DNA of 64,000 nucleotides from Roseateles sp. XES5 (GTDB lineage Bacteria > Pseudomonadota > Alphaproteobacteria > Rhizobiales > Rhizobiaceae), in the NCBI RefSeq assembly GCF_020535545.1, contig NZ_CP084752.1:2259501-2323500 (forward strand). The letters are read 5' to 3'. Every line of letters starts with the position of its first letter. Within the stretch, counting starts at the first letter, position 1. The notes under the pieces were generated by a model, which was not told the DNA's origin, ran no database searches, and saw nothing but the letters and a program-made list of their open reading frames with translations. Both the position numbers and the translations under genes were made by a program. Shown here in pieces: positions 35,501-45,226 of the stretch.

Positions 35501-37168
35501 TCAGGCCTCGTAGGTTACCCGGCCGCCGCAGACCGTCATCTTCGGGCGCATGTCGCGGATGCGCTCGGGCTCCACGGCCTCGATATCGTCATCGAGGATG
35601 ACGAGGTCGCCGAAGTAGCCGGGTTTCAGCATGCCCTTGCGGTCTTCGGCGAACTCCGCATAGGCGCTGCCGATCGTGTAGGCGGCGATGGCGTCGAGAA
35701 GGCTGACCGAATGATCCGGGTCGCCGTCTTCCCAGGGCTTGCGCGTCACGGCGGCATGGATGCCGGCGATTGGATCGATCGGCGAGACCGGCCAGTCGGA
35801 CGAGAAGGCGAGGGCGGCACCCGTTTCCTTGATCCGCCGCCAGGCATAGGCGAGGTAGCGGCGCTTTTCACCGATGCGCGAGATCGTCGGCTCGAGCGGG
35901 AAGCACATGCCGCCCGGCGGATGCGGCGGCTGCATGGAGGCGATGACGCCGAGTTCGGCGAAACGCGGCATGTCCTCTTCGGTGATGAGTTCGACATGTT
36001 CGACGCGGTGGCGGCTGTCGCGCACGCCGTTCGCCTTCTGCGCGGCCTCGTAGCCGTTCAGCACGCGGCGAACGGCGCCGTCACCGATGGCGTGCACGGC
36101 GATCTGCAGGCCGCGACGATCGATCTCGGTGGCGAGTTCGGCGAATTCCTCATTGCTGAAATAGGGTTCGCCGAGCCAGTCCGGCCGGTCTGCATAGGGT
36201 TCGACGAGGAAGGCGGTGCCGGATTCCAGCACGCCGTCCATGAAGACCTTGACCATGCCGGAGGAGACCCATTCGCTGTTGTAGCGGCGGTTCATCTCGC
36301 TCGCCTTTTCGAGGTCGGCGAGCGTCATCGGCTTCTTGAAGTGATAGGGCACCTGGCCGCGCACGGTGATCGTGCCGTCCTCCTCCAGCGCCTTCATCAG
36401 TTGGAGCTGGTAAAGGTTGCCGTCCATGTTGTGGAACGAGGTGATGCCGTGTTTGGCGGCATGGGCGAGGCCGCGGCGCATGATCGCCTTGTCGGCTTCC
36501 CATTCCGCCGCGGTCGGCGCGGGGTCCGGCTCGCCGCCGGTCTCGATGCCAAGATGGGAGCGGTTCGGCCCGCCGAGGTGAAGCACCGGCGACATGGCCT
36601 CGGTTTCCCGGAGCTCGCCGGTCGCCAGACCGTCCGTCCCCATCACCACCTCGTTGCCGGGGTTCACGGTCTTGCCGTGGAGGATTCCGGCCATTTCCAG
36701 CGCCCTGGTGTTGGCCCAGCAGGTATGATGGTCTGCACCGACAAGCGCGACCGGGCGGTCGGCCACGATGCGGTCGATATGGTGACGCGTCAGCGGTTCG
36801 TCTTCGGAGATGATCGTGTAGCCGGCGCCGTTGCCGACCAAAAGCGGCTCGTCCGGATGGGCGGCGGCATGGGCCGAAAGGCTCGCCTTCAGCGCCTCGA
36901 AGCCTTCGATGCCGGCAAGCTGGAGGTGGCCCAGCTCTTCGGCGCCGCCGAACATGTGGATATGGCTTTCGATGAAGCCGGGCAGCACGGAGGCGCCGCC
37001 GGCATCGACGATACGGGTTTCGGCCCCCTTGAGGGCGAGAATATCGTCTCGCGCGCCGACGGCGGCGATCCGCCCGCCCGAGAGCGCAATGGCCTCGGCC
37101 CGCGGATTGGCGTCATCCATGGTCAGGATGCGCGCATTGATGACAATAAGGTCAGCGGGTAAGGGCAT
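35501..37168 (-). CDS. Amidohydrolase family protein (YtcJ-like)
   Basis: Metal-dependent hydrolase of the amidohydrolase_3 (YtcJ) group, 555 aa. The N-terminal metal motif is GFIESHIH, followed by LPGF upstream and later IAVHAIGDGAV, HRVEHVE and AFSSDWPVSPIDP (catalytic Asp). ATG 37168 has GAGGAG upstream; the longer frame to 37264 crosses a palindromic operator-like site. It lies upstream of the potABCD operon, same strand, and may act on the amide or N-acyl compound imported by it. Substrate unknown. Confidence 0.85.
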   Translation of the reverse strand: MPLPADLIVINARILTMDDANPRAEAIALSGGRIAAVGARDDILALKGAETRIVDAGGASVLPGFIESHIHMFGGAEELGHLQLAGIEGFEALKASLSAHAAAHPDEPLLVGNGAGYTIISEDEPLTRHHIDRIVADRPVALVGADHHTCWANTRALEMAGILHGKTVNPGNEVVMGTDGLATGELRETEAMSPVLHLGGPNRSHLGIETGGEPDPAPTAAEWEADKAIMRRGLAHAAKHGITSFHNMDGNLYQLQLMKALEEDGTITVRGQVPYHFKKPMTLADLEKASEMNRRYNSEWVSSGMVKVFMDGVLESGTAFLVEPYADRPDWLGEPYFSNEEFAELATEIDRRGLQIAVHAIGDGAVRRVLNGYEAAQKANGVRDSRHRVEHVELITEEDMPRFAELGVIASMQPPHPPGGMCFPLEPTISRIGEKRRYLAYAWRRIKETGAALAFSSDWPVSPIDPIAGIHAAVTRKPWEDGDPDHSVSLLDAIAAYTIGSAYAEFAEDRKGMLKPGYFGDLVILDDDIEAVEPERIRDMRPKMTVCGGRVTYEA

Positions 37169-37211
37169 GCAGGTCTCCTCCTCTTGCTCCCCCGGACGTC
37201 CATCGATCATC

Positions 37212-37223
37212 GAACGATCGTTC
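37212..37223. promoter_or_regulatory. Palindrome GAACGATCGTTC upstream of the amidohydrolase
   Basis: A perfect 12-bp palindrome 44-55 bases before the amidohydrolase start, resembling TetR-type operators of the GAACG-N2-CGTTC form. No TetR gene is in the window. Confidence 0.35.
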
Positions 37224-37273
37224 ACGACCTTTGGCGTAGGCCGGGAGGGGACGGAATACGCCAAAGGGATAGG

Positions 37274-37298
37274 TGCCGGCCGGAAGGGTTGGCCGGCA
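37274..37298 (-). terminator. Hairpin after the FAH-family gene
   Basis: TGCCGGCC (37274-37281) pairs with GGCCGGCA (37291-37298), 5 bases after the stop of the upstream FAH gene on the minus strand. No T-run. Confidence 0.4.
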
Positions 37299-37303
37299 GA
37301 GGG

Positions 37304-38017
37304 TCAGAGGACCGTGACGGCGATCTCGCCGAGCCCGTCGATATGGGCGCGCATCACGTCACCCCTTTCCACCGCGCCGACGCCGGCGGGCGTACCGGCG
37401 AAGATCACGTCGCCCGGGGCCAGCGTGAAGAGGCGGGAAAGATAGGAAATCATTTCCGGCACCTTCCAGATCATCTGGTTGAGGTCGCCATCCTGGCGGG
37501 GCGCTCCGTTGACGGCGAGGCGGATCGCGCCCTCGCGGGGATGGCCGATCTTTGATGCCGGGTGGATCGGCCCGCAGGGCGCGGAGTGTTCGAACGCCTT
37601 GGCGATTTCCCAGGGGCGGCCGTGTTTCTTGGCTTCCGCCTGCAGGTCGCGGCGGGTCATGTCGAGGCCGATGGCATAGCCGTAGACGCAGTCGAGCGCC
37701 TTTTCGAGGGGAATGTCGCTGCCGCCGCTCTTCAGCGCCACCACCAGTTCGACCTCGTGGTGCACGTCGCTGCTGGCGGAGGGGTAGGGAAAGCCGTCTT
37801 CCGGCGGGACCAGCGTGTCCGGGTTCTTCTGGAAGAAGAAGGGCGGTTCCTTGTCCGGGTCATGGCCCATCTCGATGGCATGGTCGGCGAAGTTGCGACC
37901 GACGCAATAGATGCGATGTACCGGAAAGAGCGCGGCCGTCCCCGTGATCGGCAGGGTGGGAACCGGGGCGGGGGCGAAGATATAGTCTCGGCCGGAAGCG
38001 GCGTTTTCGGATGTCAT
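37304..38017 (-). CDS. Fumarylacetoacetate hydrolase (FAH) family protein
   Basis: A 237-aa single-domain FAH enzyme. FAPAPVPTLPITGTAALFPVHRIYCVGRNFADHAIEMG and PPFFFQKNPDTLVPP resemble fumarylpyruvate hydrolases; metal-binding acids are in DVHHEVELVVAL and YAIGLDMTRRDLQ. ATG 38017 is chosen from the conserved N-terminus. It is divergent from hpaR and may supply a hydrolase, isomerase or decarboxylase step to the neighbouring homoprotocatechuate cluster, since only one other FAH gene (40288-41163) is present there. The exact reaction is uncertain. Confidence 0.82.
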   Translation of the reverse strand: MTSENAASGRDYIFAPAPVPTLPITGTAALFPVHRIYCVGRNFADHAIEMGHDPDKEPPFFFQKNPDTLVPPEDGFPYPSASSDVHHEVELVVALKSGGSDIPLEKALDCVYGYAIGLDMTRRDLQAEAKKHGRPWEIAKAFEHSAPCGPIHPASKIGHPREGAIRLAVNGAPRQDGDLNQMIWKVPEMISYLSRLFTLAPGDVIFAGTPAGVGAVERGDVMRAHIDGLGEIAVTVL

Positions 38018-38093
38018 GGCGGGATGCACTTTCGACAGGCGTGATTTGCCGGTGGAGGCTAGCATGCCGAAGGGCCACAATCGATCCGTTCGT

Positions 38094-38124
38094 CTTGCGC
38101 TATACTGTCTTTCGATTGCGCAAG
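38094..38124. promoter_or_regulatory. Inverted repeat CTTGCGC...GCGCAAG upstream of hpaR
   Basis: CTTGCGC (38094-38100) and GCGCAAG (38118-38124) are perfect inverted repeats separated by 17 bases, in the gap between the divergent FAH and MarR genes, 27 bases before the MarR start. Candidate regulatory site. Confidence 0.35.
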
Positions 38125-38150
38125 GCCCGAAAATCGCGGATAGAGGCAGG

Positions 38151-38654
38151 ATGACGAACGGTGCCTCTTCCGACATGACGATCTCCGACGAAACGAAGGA
38201 CAAGCCGCAGCGTGAACGCCGGCGCTCGCTGGCCATCGGCCTGCTCAAGGCGCGGGAAGCGGTGATGAGCCATTTCCGGCCGATCCTTGCCGATCACGAC
38301 GTGACGGAGCAGCAATGGCGCGTGCTGCGCGTGCTGGCCGAGGCGGGCATGCTGGATGCGTCGGAAGTCGCGGAAAAGGCCTTCATTCTCGCGCCGAGCC
38401 TGACGCGCATGCTGCGCTCGCTGGAGGAACGCGGTCTCATCTCCCGGCACAAGGACAAGGCCGACGGGCGGCGCGTGCTGCTGCGGCTGGCGCCGGCGGG
38501 GCAGGCGGTCATCGAGGAGGTGATGCCGGATTCGCGCCGCGTCTATGCGGAGATCGACGCCCGCTTCGGCGCGGGGCGTGTGGAAGAGCTTCTCGACATG
38601 CTGGAAGACCTCGCCACCCTGAAGCTCGAAGGCAAGCCGGGCGGCGAGGAATAG
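38151..38654 (+). CDS. hpaR: MarR-family repressor of homoprotocatechuate degradation
   Basis: Homologue of HpaR, the MarR-family repressor of the hpa meta-cleavage operon; 167 aa. RRSLAIGLLKAREAVMSHFRPILADHDVTEQQWRVLRVLAE is the HpaR-typical N-terminus. A winged helix follows: DASEVAEKAFILAPSLTRMLRSLEERGLISRHKDKADGRRVLL. ATG 38151 has AGGCAGG upstream; ATG 38175 is an alternative. It converges on hpaI with 12 bases between. Its probable operator is the 18-bp palindrome in front of hpaF. Confidence 0.88.
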   Translation: MTNGASSDMTISDETKDKPQRERRRSLAIGLLKAREAVMSHFRPILADHDVTEQQWRVLRVLAEAGMLDASEVAEKAFILAPSLTRMLRSLEERGLISRHKDKADGRRVLLRLAPAGQAVIEEVMPDSRRVYAEIDARFGAGRVEELLDMLEDLATLKLEGKPGGEE

Positions 38655-38666
38655 GCGGCAAGAGCC

Positions 38667-39473
38667 TCAGTAGACCTTGGCGGAGGCAGGCGCCTTCGCC
38701 GGTTCGGCGGCCTTGAAGTCCGCCAGCAGCTTGCTCGTGGCATTGGCGAGCAGCGTCACGTCGTTGCCGATGGCGACGAAGGTGGCGCCAAGCTCGAGGT
38801 AACGCTTGGCAAGGCCGAGATCGCCGATGAGAATGCCGGCGGCCTTGCCATGCGACTGGATCCTCGCCAGCGCCTTTTCCACTTCCGCCTGTACTTCCGG
38901 TGCGCCCGGCTTGCCGAGAAAGCCCATGTCGGCGGCAAGGTCGGCCGGGCCGATGAAGACGCCGTCGACGCCTTCCGTTCCGGCGATATCGTCCAGCGCC
39001 GCAAGGCCGGCGCGGCTTTCCACCTGCAGCAGAAGGCAGACTTCGTCATTGGCCGTCTGGAGATAGTCCGTCGTGCGGTTGAAGGCCGAGGCGCGCGCCA
39101 GCGCCGCGCCGACGCCGCGCACGCCGTGGGGCGGATAGCGCACGGCCTTGACCATCGCTTCCGCCATCGCCTTGCTGTCGACCATGGGGATGAGCAGCGT
39201 CTGCGCGCCGATATCGAGCAATTGCTTGACGATCCAGGTCTCGCCGATGGGCGGGCGGATGATGGCGTTGCTGGCCGAACCCTTCATCGCCTGGAGCTGG
39301 GAGACGAGCAGCGGCACGTCGTTCGGCGCGTGCTCGGCATCGAGCAGCAGCCAGTCGTAGCCTGCCTCGGCGCAGATCTCGACCGTGTAGGGATTGGCGA
39401 GCGCCTGCCAGAGGCCGATCTGCGCACGGCCTTCCTTCAGCGCCTGCTTGAAGCGGTTTTTCGGGGCGGGCAT
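38667..39473 (-). CDS. hpaI: 4-hydroxy-2-oxoheptanedioate aldolase
   Basis: Class II metal-dependent aldolase that splits 4-hydroxy-2-oxoheptanedioate to pyruvate and succinate semialdehyde, the last step of the pathway. 268 aa. GLWQALANPYTVEICAEAGYDWLLLDAEHAPND, LIPMVDSKAMAEAMVKAVRYPPHGVRGVG and DGVFIGPADLAADMG contain the conserved His, Arg and metal-binding acids. Last gene of the hpaF-E-D-(decarboxylase)-G-H-I operon, 8 bases after hpaH. Confidence 0.93.
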   Translation of the reverse strand: MPAPKNRFKQALKEGRAQIGLWQALANPYTVEICAEAGYDWLLLDAEHAPNDVPLLVSQLQAMKGSASNAIIRPPIGETWIVKQLLDIGAQTLLIPMVDSKAMAEAMVKAVRYPPHGVRGVGAALARASAFNRTTDYLQTANDEVCLLLQVESRAGLAALDDIAGTEGVDGVFIGPADLAADMGFLGKPGAPEVQAEVEKALARIQSHGKAAGILIGDLGLAKRYLELGATFVAIGNDVTLLANATSKLLADFKAAEPAKAPASAKVY

Positions 39474-39481
39474 GGCAACTC

Positions 39482-40285
39482 CTATGCGAAGAACAGGCTG
39501 ACGGTGCCGTAGGGGCCGAAATCGCCGACGATGGTATCGCCATGGCGGGCTTCCACCGGCCGGATGAAGGAACCGGCAAGCACGATCTGGCCTGCCTCGA
39601 TGCCGTCGCCATATTGCGCGAGGCGGTTGGCGAGCCAGGCGACGCCGCGGGCCGGCTGGTTGAGCACGCCGGCGCCGAGGCCGGTTTCCTCCACCTCCGC
39701 ATTGCGGCTGACGATGGCGCCCATCCAGCGCATGTCGATCTGGTCGGGCCGCACGGCGCGCCCGCCGGTGACGATGCCCGCATTGGCGGCATTGTCGGAG
39801 ATCGTGTCAACGATGGTGCGGGCCTTCTTCGTCTCGGGGTCGACGCGCAGGATGCGCGTGTCGAGGATTTCAAGGGCGGGCGTCACGTAGTCGGTGGCGT
39901 TCAGCACGTCGAAGACGGTGATGCCCGGGCCTTTCAGCGGCGCCTTCATGACGAAGGCGATTTCCGCCTCGACGCGCGGCTGGATGAAACGGTCGGCCGG
40001 CACGGTCGCGCCGTCCTCGAAGAGCATGTCGTCGAAGAGCACGCCGGAATCGGGGATGTCGATGTTCAGCGCATATTGCATGGCCTTGGAGGTGAGGCCG
40101 ATCTTCCAGCCGATCACGCGGCGGCCGTCGCCGATCTTCTTCTTCACCCAGGCGCCCTGGACCGCATAGGCGTCGTCCATGGTCATGCCGGGATGCTTCA
40201 GCGAGAGAAGGCCGGTCTGGACGCGGCTGCGCTCGGCCTCGTCGAGGCTCTGGGCGGCGGCGCGGATATCGTCTTGCGTCAGCAT
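39482..40285 (-). CDS. hpaH: 2-oxo-hept-4-ene-1,7-dioate hydratase
   Basis: Hydratase adding water to 2-oxohept-4-ene-1,7-dioate to give the substrate of HpaI; 267 aa, FAH-related hydratase/decarboxylase fold. [29 protein letters not shown] and [19 protein letters not shown] are family signatures, and [19 protein letters not shown] is near the C-terminus. Spaced 2 bases from hpaG. Confidence 0.93.
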   Translation of the reverse strand: MLTQDDIRAAAQSLDEAERSRVQTGLLSLKHPGMTMDDAYAVQGAWVKKKIGDGRRVIGWKIGLTSKAMQYALNIDIPDSGVLFDDMLFEDGATVPADRFIQPRVEAEIAFVMKAPLKGPGITVFDVLNATDYVTPALEILDTRILRVDPETKKARTIVDTISDNAANAGIVTGGRAVRPDQIDMRWMGAIVSRNAEVEETGLGAGVLNQPARGVAWLANRLAQYGDGIEAGQIVLAGSFIRPVEARHGDTIVGDFGPYGTVSLFFA

Positions 40286-40287
40286 GA

Positions 40288-41163
40288 TCAGAAAACCTCG
40301 TCGGCGATGGTGTTGCGCAGCAGGCCGATGCCCTCGGCCTCGATTTCCACCACGTCGCCCGGCTTCAGCCAGATCGGCGGGTCGAAGCGCGCGCCGGCCC
40401 CGGTCGGCGTGCCGCAGACGATGATGTCGCCCGGCACAAGGGTCGTGAAGGTGGAGATGTAGTTGATGATCTTGCGGAAGGAGAAGATCATGCGGCTGGT
40501 GCGGTCGCTCTGGCGCACCTCGCCGTTGACGCGGGTTTCCAGCTTCACGTCGGCGAGCTGGCTTTCGTCCGTGAAGGGCACCAGCCAGGGGCCGATCGAG
40601 CCGGTCGCGTCGAAGTTCTTGCCCTGCGTGACGTTGAACTTGGCGTGCCGTACCCAGTCGCGGATCGTGCCCTCGTTGCACAGTGTAAGGGCGGCGATGT
40701 GATCGAGCGCGTCGGCCTCCGCGATGCGGCGACCACCCTTGCCGATGACGATGGTGATCTCGCCCTCATAGTCGAGCTGCGGGCTTTCCGGCGGGCGGAT
40801 CAGCGGCCGGTCGTGACCGGTGAAGGAGCGCGGGAAGCGGATGAACAGCGAGGGGTTCGGCGGGGCCGCCTGGCCGTCCTTGTATTCCTCGTTGCGGTCC
40901 GGGAAGTTGACGCCGACGCAGATCAGCTTTTCCGGCGCCGGGATCGGGATTTCGTAGGCGATGTCGGAAAGCGCGTAATCGGCGGGAAGCGCCGCCGCCT
41001 CGTCCGCCAGCCTCGCGAGAGCGCCCGCCTCGATGACTTCGCGCAGGCTTGGCCAGCGCTCGCCGTAGCGGGCCGAGAGGTCGACGATGCCGTCTTCCTT
41101 GACGAGACCGTATTTCAGGATGCCCTGATGGGAAAAGCCGGCGAGGCGGGGCCGTTCGGTCAC
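40288..41163 (-). CDS. hpaG: FAH-family 2-hydroxyhepta-2,4-diene-1,7-dioate isomerase/decarboxylase (HpaG-like)
   Basis: Single FAH-domain protein of 291 aa, the likely HHDD isomerase and/or OPET decarboxylase. In enterobacteria these two activities sit on a duplicated, fused HpaG of about 430 aa; here only one such domain is in the operon. LICVGVNFPDRNEEYKDG, DYEGEITIVIGKGGRRI and GTPTGAGARFDPPIWLKPGDVVEIE are FAH motifs. The start is GTG 41163, with CAGGAG from the end of the decarboxylase gene as ribosome-binding site; a GTG 9 bases upstream overlaps that gene's stop. Confidence 0.85.
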   Translation of the reverse strand: MTERPRLAGFSHQGILKYGLVKEDGIVDLSARYGERWPSLREVIEAGALARLADEAAALPADYALSDIAYEIPIPAPEKLICVGVNFPDRNEEYKDGQAAPPNPSLFIRFPRSFTGHDRPLIRPPESPQLDYEGEITIVIGKGGRRIAEADALDHIAALTLCNEGTIRDWVRHAKFNVTQGKNFDATGSIGPWLVPFTDESQLADVKLETRVNGEVRQSDRTSRMIFSFRKIINYISTFTTLVPGDIIVCGTPTGAGARFDPPIWLKPGDVVEIEAEGIGLLRNTIADEVF

Positions 41164-41168
41164 GATGG

Positions 41169-42581
41169 TCACTCCTGTGTCATTGCGCGGGCGATCTCGG
41201 TGATCACCTTGAAGGCGGTGTCGGCGTCGTCGCGGGTCATCTCGAACTGGCCCGCCTGGAAGCGGATGGCGATGCGGCCCTCGACGCGGGTCTGCGTGAG
41301 ATAGATGCGGCCGTCGTCGTTGATGGCATTGACGAGAGCGATGTTGTGCCGGTCGGCATCCTCGCCGCCCTTGTGGCGGAAGGAGAAGAGCGACAGCACC
41401 GGCGCGCTGACGATCTCGAAGTCCGGTTCCGCCGCCAGCCGTTCGGCCAGGTCCTCCGACCATGCGACATGGTTGCGGATCATCGTGCGCAGGCCTTCGA
41501 GGCCGTGATAGCGCATCAGGAACCACAGTTTCAGCGCGCGGAAACGGCGGCCGAGCGGCACGGACCATTCGGAATAGTTGATGATGCCGTCATGGCCGTG
41601 GGTCTTCAGATATTCCGGCTGGATGGCGAGGGTGCGAACCTGGTCTTCGGGGCTGCGGATGAATTGCACCGAGCAGTCGAAATTCGCGCCGAGCCATTTG
41701 TGCGGATTGAAGACGATGGAATCGGCATCCTCGACGCCCTCCCAGAGGGTGCGGAATTCCGGGCAGATCATCGCCGATCCGGCCCAGGCCGCATCGACAT
41801 GGAGATAGAGGCCATGGGCCTTGGCCACCGCCGCGACAGCGCGGATCGGATCGCAGGCGCCGATGGACGTTCCCCCGGTGCAGGCGATGATGCCGGCCGG
41901 GATGTGGCCGGCCGCACGATCCGCCTTGATCGCGGCGTCGAGCGCTTCCGGGTCCATGCCGTTGAGCGGCCCCTTGGTGGGGATGCGCACGAGGTTCGCC
42001 TCGCCGATGCCGGCGATCCAGATTGCGCGGTCGATGGACGTGTGGACCTGCTTGGAGGCGTAGACGCGGACGGGCTTGTGGGCCGCCAGGCCCTCGCTGT
42101 TGCCCTTCCAGCCGAGCGCCTTTTCGCGCATCACCAGCACGGCGGCGAGCGTCGCGGTGGAGGCGGAATCCTGGATGACGCCGGCAAAACCGTCGGGCAG
42201 GCCCATGGCCTGACGCAGCCAGTCGACGACACGCGTTTCAAGCTCCGTCGCCGCCGGCGAGGTCTGCCAGAGCATGCACTGGGCGGCGACGGATGTGACG
42301 AGGTAGTCGGCGATGACGGAGACAGGCGCGGCATTGGCCGGGAAATAGGCGAAGAAGCGCGGATGCTGCCAATGGGTGAGGCCGTCGGGGATGATCCGTT
42401 CGAAATCCGAAAAGATCGTCTCCATGGTCTCGCCGGCTTCCGGGGCGGCATCGGCGATCTGCCGGATGATGTCGCCCGGCTTCGTCTGCGCGCGCACCGG
42501 CCGCTCGCGCAGCCCCGCCCGATAGTCGGCGCCCCAGTCGGCGACGGTTCGCGACCACTGGCGGAATTCTTCGCTATCCAT
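41169..42581 (-). CDS. PLP-dependent aromatic L-amino acid decarboxylase within the hpa operon
   Basis: Group II decarboxylase of 470 aa. The PLP lysine is Lys295 (FNPHKWLG), the cofactor-stacking His180 is in SKQVHTSIDRA, and the pyridine-binding Asp263 is in HVDAAWAGSA. Tyr336 (IINYSEWSVPLGRRF) matches the loop Tyr that separates true decarboxylases from aldehyde-forming relatives, so release of an amine from Tyr, DOPA, Trp or Phe is predicted. It sits between hpaD and hpaG, 5 bases from hpaG. It could feed tyramine/dopamine toward the 4-hydroxyphenylacetate pathway, but an amine oxidase is not seen in the window. Confidence 0.88.
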   Translation of the reverse strand: MDSEEFRQWSRTVADWGADYRAGLRERPVRAQTKPGDIIRQIADAAPEAGETMETIFSDFERIIPDGLTHWQHPRFFAYFPANAAPVSVIADYLVTSVAAQCMLWQTSPAATELETRVVDWLRQAMGLPDGFAGVIQDSASTATLAAVLVMREKALGWKGNSEGLAAHKPVRVYASKQVHTSIDRAIWIAGIGEANLVRIPTKGPLNGMDPEALDAAIKADRAAGHIPAGIIACTGGTSIGACDPIRAVAAVAKAHGLYLHVDAAWAGSAMICPEFRTLWEGVEDADSIVFNPHKWLGANFDCSVQFIRSPEDQVRTLAIQPEYLKTHGHDGIINYSEWSVPLGRRFRALKLWFLMRYHGLEGLRTMIRNHVAWSEDLAERLAAEPDFEIVSAPVLSLFSFRHKGGEDADRHNIALVNAINDDGRIYLTQTRVEGRIAIRFQAGQFEMTRDDADTAFKVITEIARAMTQE

Positions 42582-42641
42582 GTCTCACTCCCATGATGGC
42601 ATTGCGGTTTTCGGCGTTTGGCCGCTGATTTGCAATGCCTC

Positions 42642-43622
42642 TCAGGGGGCGATGATCGGCTGCGCCTTCAATTGCGAATCCGAGACCTCGGTGCCGCTGA
42701 AGAGGCTGCCATGCTCGAACCAGGACTTTGGTGCCGGTGCGCCCCACAGCGTCTGGCGCTGCGGATCCTTGAGGCCCCACTTGATGGGCTCGAGGTCCGG
42801 GTCCACCGTCTGGTAGTCCGAGCAATAGATTTCGATGCGGTGGCCGTCCGGATCGAGGATGTAGAGGAAGAAGGCGTTGGAAATGCCGTGGCGGCCGGGG
42901 CCGCGCTCGATGTTGGAGACCCAGCCGGTGGTCGCCATCAGGTCGAGCAGGTCGATGATGTTGAGCGGCGTCGGCACCCAGAAGGCGGTGTGGTGCAGAC
43001 GCGGGCCGCGGCCGTTGGTGAAGGCGATGTCGTGCACGCCGCCCTTGCGGTGCGTCCAGGCGGCCCAGAGCTTGCCGGTCTCCTCGTCCTCCGTGTACTC
43101 GGTCACACGGAAGCCGAGTTCGTTGTAGAAGGCGACGGAAGCATCGACATCGGGCGAGAAGCAGTTGAAGTGGTCGATGCGCAGCGGCTTCACGCCGCGA
43201 TAGAGCGCGTATTTCTGGTGGATCGGCGGCAGGCGGTCCATCTTGGTGTAGAATTCCAGCGGAATGCCCATCGGATCGCGCGTGCGGAAGGTGCGGCCCT
43301 GATAGGGGCGCTCGACCCATTCCACTGGCAGGCCCTTGCCCTTGAAGAAATGCACGGCTTTGTCGAGCTGTTCTTCATCGAAGACCTTGAAGCCGAGGTC
43401 GCGGGCTTCCGCCTTGTCGGATTTCTTCAGCACGATGCAGTGATGGCCGCGCTCTTCCATGGCGCGCAGATAGATCGTGTCGGCCGTCTCGTCCGTCACC
43501 TGCAGGCCGAGCGTATCGACATAGAAGGCGCGGGATTTCGCGAGGTCGGTGACGCCGAACTCGACATGGCTGAGGCGCACGATGTTGAAGGCCGGGTAGA
43601 GATTGGGCTGGGGTACGGGCAT
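42642..43622 (-). CDS. hpaD: 3,4-dihydroxyphenylacetate (homoprotocatechuate) 2,3-dioxygenase
   Basis: Extradiol ring-cleavage dioxygenase of the vicinal-oxygen-chelate type, 326 aa, using Fe or Mn. There are two glyoxalase-like modules. The first begins LSHVEFGVTDLAKSRAFYVDTLGL; the catalytic module has LRIDHFNCFSPDVDASVAFYNELGF, HHTAFWV and DGHRIEIYCSDY, which supply the 2-His-1-Glu metal site. Cleaves homoprotocatechuate to the substrate of HpaE. ATG 43622 with AGGACAAC upstream. A hairpin separates it from hpaE. Confidence 0.93.
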   Translation of the reverse strand: MPVPQPNLYPAFNIVRLSHVEFGVTDLAKSRAFYVDTLGLQVTDETADTIYLRAMEERGHHCIVLKKSDKAEARDLGFKVFDEEQLDKAVHFFKGKGLPVEWVERPYQGRTFRTRDPMGIPLEFYTKMDRLPPIHQKYALYRGVKPLRIDHFNCFSPDVDASVAFYNELGFRVTEYTEDEETGKLWAAWTHRKGGVHDIAFTNGRGPRLHHTAFWVPTPLNIIDLLDLMATTGWVSNIERGPGRHGISNAFFLYILDPDGHRIEIYCSDYQTVDPDLEPIKWGLKDPQRQTLWGAPAPKSWFEHGSLFSGTEVSDSQLKAQPIIAP

Positions 43623-43636
43623 GTTGTCCTCCTCAA

Positions 43637-43662
43637 GCCCGCCTCGCGAGGCGAGGACGGGC
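43637..43662 (-). terminator. Intercistronic hairpin between hpaE and hpaD
   Basis: GCCCGCCTCGC (43637-43647) pairs with GCGAGG-A-CGGGC (43651-43662), 11 bp with one bulged A. No T-run; probably partial attenuation or mRNA stabilisation. Confidence 0.4.
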
Positions 43663-43684
43663 GCAGTCTGTACGTTTGGCGGGA

Positions 43685-45202
<1,518 letters not shown>

Positions 45203-45226
45203 GATGTTTTCCTGGGGGATGTCCGG

